From Discostella pseudostelligera (lineage: Eukaryota; Bacillariophyta; Thalassiosirophyceae; Thalassiosirales; Thalassiosiraceae), in NCBI GenBank assembly GCA_036940085.1, contig JALLBK010000121.1:1-43314 (forward strand): DNA of 43,314 nucleotides. Direction: 5' to 3'. Positions 41,806-43,314 of the stretch are shown one piece after another. Position numbers and translations under genes: made by a program. The number at the start of each line of letters is the position of its first letter. Positions within the stretch are counted from its first letter, which is position 1. A model generated the notes under the pieces. That model was not told the DNA's origin and ran no database searches. It was given only the letters and a program-made list of their open reading frames with translations.

Positions 41806-43263
41806 ATGACCATCCCCATCCACCGCTCCAACTACGGAACCGTCGCCGCCGACGCCGTCGATACTACTACAGTCGGACGTCACCGATCTAGCAGCTTTAA
41901 TTCCTCCTTCACCAAATCATTAACCTCACTCAATGGCGTGACGAGCCGTGTAGCCTTCTCGGCAAGCACGAAGTGTCATGCCACCGACACCGACGAGATG
42001 GATGAATATGCCACACTGAAGCTAAAAAAATCTTCTTGCGACACCCACTCCACATCGTCTCCATTGCAATTACGAAAACCATCTTCGAGTACCGAAGATA
42101 TCACCGAAGATGGCGAGGACAATGTAAATAATATCAACGCTAAAGATTTCTTCTCACATTCCAATTTACGAAAGTTTGCCATCGATATCTCCCTATGGAT
42201 TAATATATCCATCACTGCCGTCAAGGCGGTTGCCTACCTCGAAACATCGTCACTGTCGATATTGGCGGCATTAGTCGATTCGGTATTAGATGTCGTGTCG
42301 CAATTTATATTAGCCTACACAGAACACCGATCGAGCAAGTCACGAAGCTCAGCGCATTATCCCGCCGGTGCCGCCCGTCTCGAGCCAGTGGGTGTGTTGA
42401 GTTGCGCGGCCTTGATGGGATTTGCATCGTTGGGTGTGCTCAAGGAATCATTGGAGAAATTGTATATTGGTGTGATAGAAGATGAGAGTATAATGGGAGA
42501 TGAAGACTGGAGTAGCTTTTGGAGTATGTTTAGTATTGTCGTGGTCAAATTGGGATTGTATTGGTTGTGTCAAAAGGTGGGGACTGTGAAGACTGCCGAG
42601 GCAGCCGCTTCTAATAATGGTGATACTGTCACGGAAGGTGCTGCGACGACATCCTATTATGTCGATTCGACAATGGAGGCATTAGCACAAGATCATTGGA
42701 ATGATTGTCTAAGCAATGTTGTCGCCGCGGTGGCATTGTTCTGCACATTTTCCAATGAGCATTTATGGGTATTGGATCCTATTGGAGCCATATTCATTTC
42801 GTGCTACATTATATTTTCGTGGTATGCAACGGGAAAGGAACAGATTGAACATCTTACTGGAAAGGCAGCACCGAGAGATTTTATTGAGGAGCTGCATGAG
42901 ATGGCAAACAATTTTGATCCCAAGATGGTGGTGAGTGCTAATTGTTCTCGGATATACATGATTTCATTCAATGCTAACTCCTCTCTTTTCTTGAAGGTGG
43001 ATGTCGTTCGTGCCTATCACTTTGGACCCAAATTCTTAGTGGAGTTGGAAGTAGTGTTGCCGAGAGACACCTTGTTGCATGAAAGCCATGACTTGGGAAT
43101 GGAATTGCAGTATGAGATTGAGAGCAGGGAGGAAGTCGAGAGGTGCTTTGTGCACATTGACTATGAAAGCCGTCCGTATGACGAGCATGTTGTCAGTAAG
43201 GTCCCAGAGTTGAGAGAAAGGTATCGTCCTTTCAAACAGATGACTAGTGCCGTTTCGATTTAG
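41806..43263 (+). CDS. Cation diffusion facilitator, Mn2+ type (MTP8-11-like)
   Basis: Exports or sequesters divalent metals. Two exons: 41806-42930 and 42997-43263; 463 aa after splicing. A disordered N-terminal tail (1-115) precedes about six membrane segments from residue 125. The metal-site motifs in TM2 (D158-S-V-L-D162) and TM5 (D296-H-W-N-D300) are both DxxxD, the pattern of Mn-CDFs such as plant MTP8-11, rather than HxxxD of Zn-CDFs. VLDPIGAIFISCYIIFSW is TM6, followed by the cytosolic domain DVVRAYHFGPKFLVELEVVLP and LHESHDLGMELQ. A 66-nt intron (42931-42996) has no stop; its 22 residues are absent from the family. Diatom Mn transport to Golgi, vacuole or plastid fits, but the compartment is not shown by sequence. 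Confidence 0.93.
   Translation: MTIPIHRSNYGTVAADAVDTTTVGRHRSSSFNSSFTKSLTSLNGVTSRVAFSASTKCHATDTDEMDEYATLKLKKSSCDTHSTSSPLQLRKPSSSTEDITEDGEDNVNNINAKDFFSHSNLRKFAIDISLWINISITAVKAVAYLETSSLSILAALVDSVLDVVSQFILAYTEHRSSKSRSSAHYPAGAARLEPVGVLSCAALMGFASLGVLKESLEKLYIGVIEDESIMGDEDWSSFWSMFSIVVVKLGLYWLCQKVGTVKTAEAAASNNGDTVTEGAATTSYYVDSTMEALAQDHWNDCLSNVVAAVALFCTFSNEHLWVLDPIGAIFISCYIIFSWYATGKEQIEHLTGKAAPRDFIEELHEMANNFDPKMVVSANCSRIYMISFNANSSLFLKVDVVRAYHFGPKFLVELEVVLPRDTLLHESHDLGMELQYEIESREEVERCFVHIDYESRPYDEHVVSKVPELRERYRPFKQMTSAVSI
42931..42996 (+). other. Stop-free 66-nt intron in the CDF gene
   Basis: GTGAGTGC at the start, TTCTTGAAG at the end, and a TGCTAAC branch-like site 18 nt before the acceptor. 22 codons with no stop, so retention would insert VSANCSRIYMISFN and eight more residues into the cytosolic domain. 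The family joins KMV directly to VDVVRAYHFG. Confidence 0.9.
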
Positions 43264-43314
43264 AAATCAATGGTGTATCGTATCTTTTCACAATTTAAGT
43301 GGATATTAATAGAA

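Overview
The window looks like nuclear DNA of a unicellular photosynthetic stramenopile, most likely a centric diatom. This is inference, not proof. The support is: compact genes with short GT-AG introns (66-165 nt in coding sequence); a 4-hydroxyphenylpyruvate dioxygenase whose N-terminus has the signal-peptide-plus-Phe layout of diatom plastid proteins; an axonemal outer-arm dynein heavy chain, which centric diatoms keep for flagellated sperm; and a divergent promoter shared by two mitochondrial genes. There are 13 genes I can support, on both strands, plus one weak candidate. No rRNA, tRNA, CRISPR array or intact autonomous transposon was seen.

Layout from left to right. 1-1339: no convincing gene, but a 431-bp foldback (MITE-like) element at 621-1051. 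1340-2071 (+): four-TM protein with two EF-hands. 2330-16479 (-): a giant outer-arm dynein heavy chain with two introns, one in-frame and without a stop. 17600-18346 (-): coiled-coil protein. 18906-20537 (+): PAPS/nucleotide-sugar transporter (SLC35B type). 20845-22587 (+): membrane M41 (FtsH-type) peptidase without an AAA domain. 22799-23234 (-): ribosomal protein bS16. 23649-25741 (+): ATAD3 AAA ATPase. 26273-29511 (+): type II membrane protein with a 25-residue Pro-rich tandem repeat and a C-terminal FkbM-like methyltransferase domain, in six exons. 30313-31898 (+): low-complexity orphan protein. 32277-34514 (-): CPPED1-like metallophosphoesterase. 35062-36568 (-): histone stem-loop binding protein (SLBP). 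36795-38504 (+): HPPD. 38730-41441 (-): GARP/Myb transcription factor. 41806-43263 (+): Mn-type cation diffusion facilitator with a second stop-free in-frame intron.

Exon structures were built by hand from donor and acceptor sites, reading frame and family alignment from memory. All multi-exon genes close in frame. The genes do not form one pathway. Shared themes are mitochondrial function (bS16 and ATAD3, head to head), plastid quinone/tocopherol supply (HPPD), the secretory pathway (transporter, FkbM protein, CDF) and S-phase (SLBP).

The most unusual items are the repeat-FkbM fusion, a recurrent CCCGCCATTT (E2F-like) element in several intergenic regions, an alternating G-box/E2F array at 25907-25992, the foldback element, and two introns that can be retained without breaking the reading frame.
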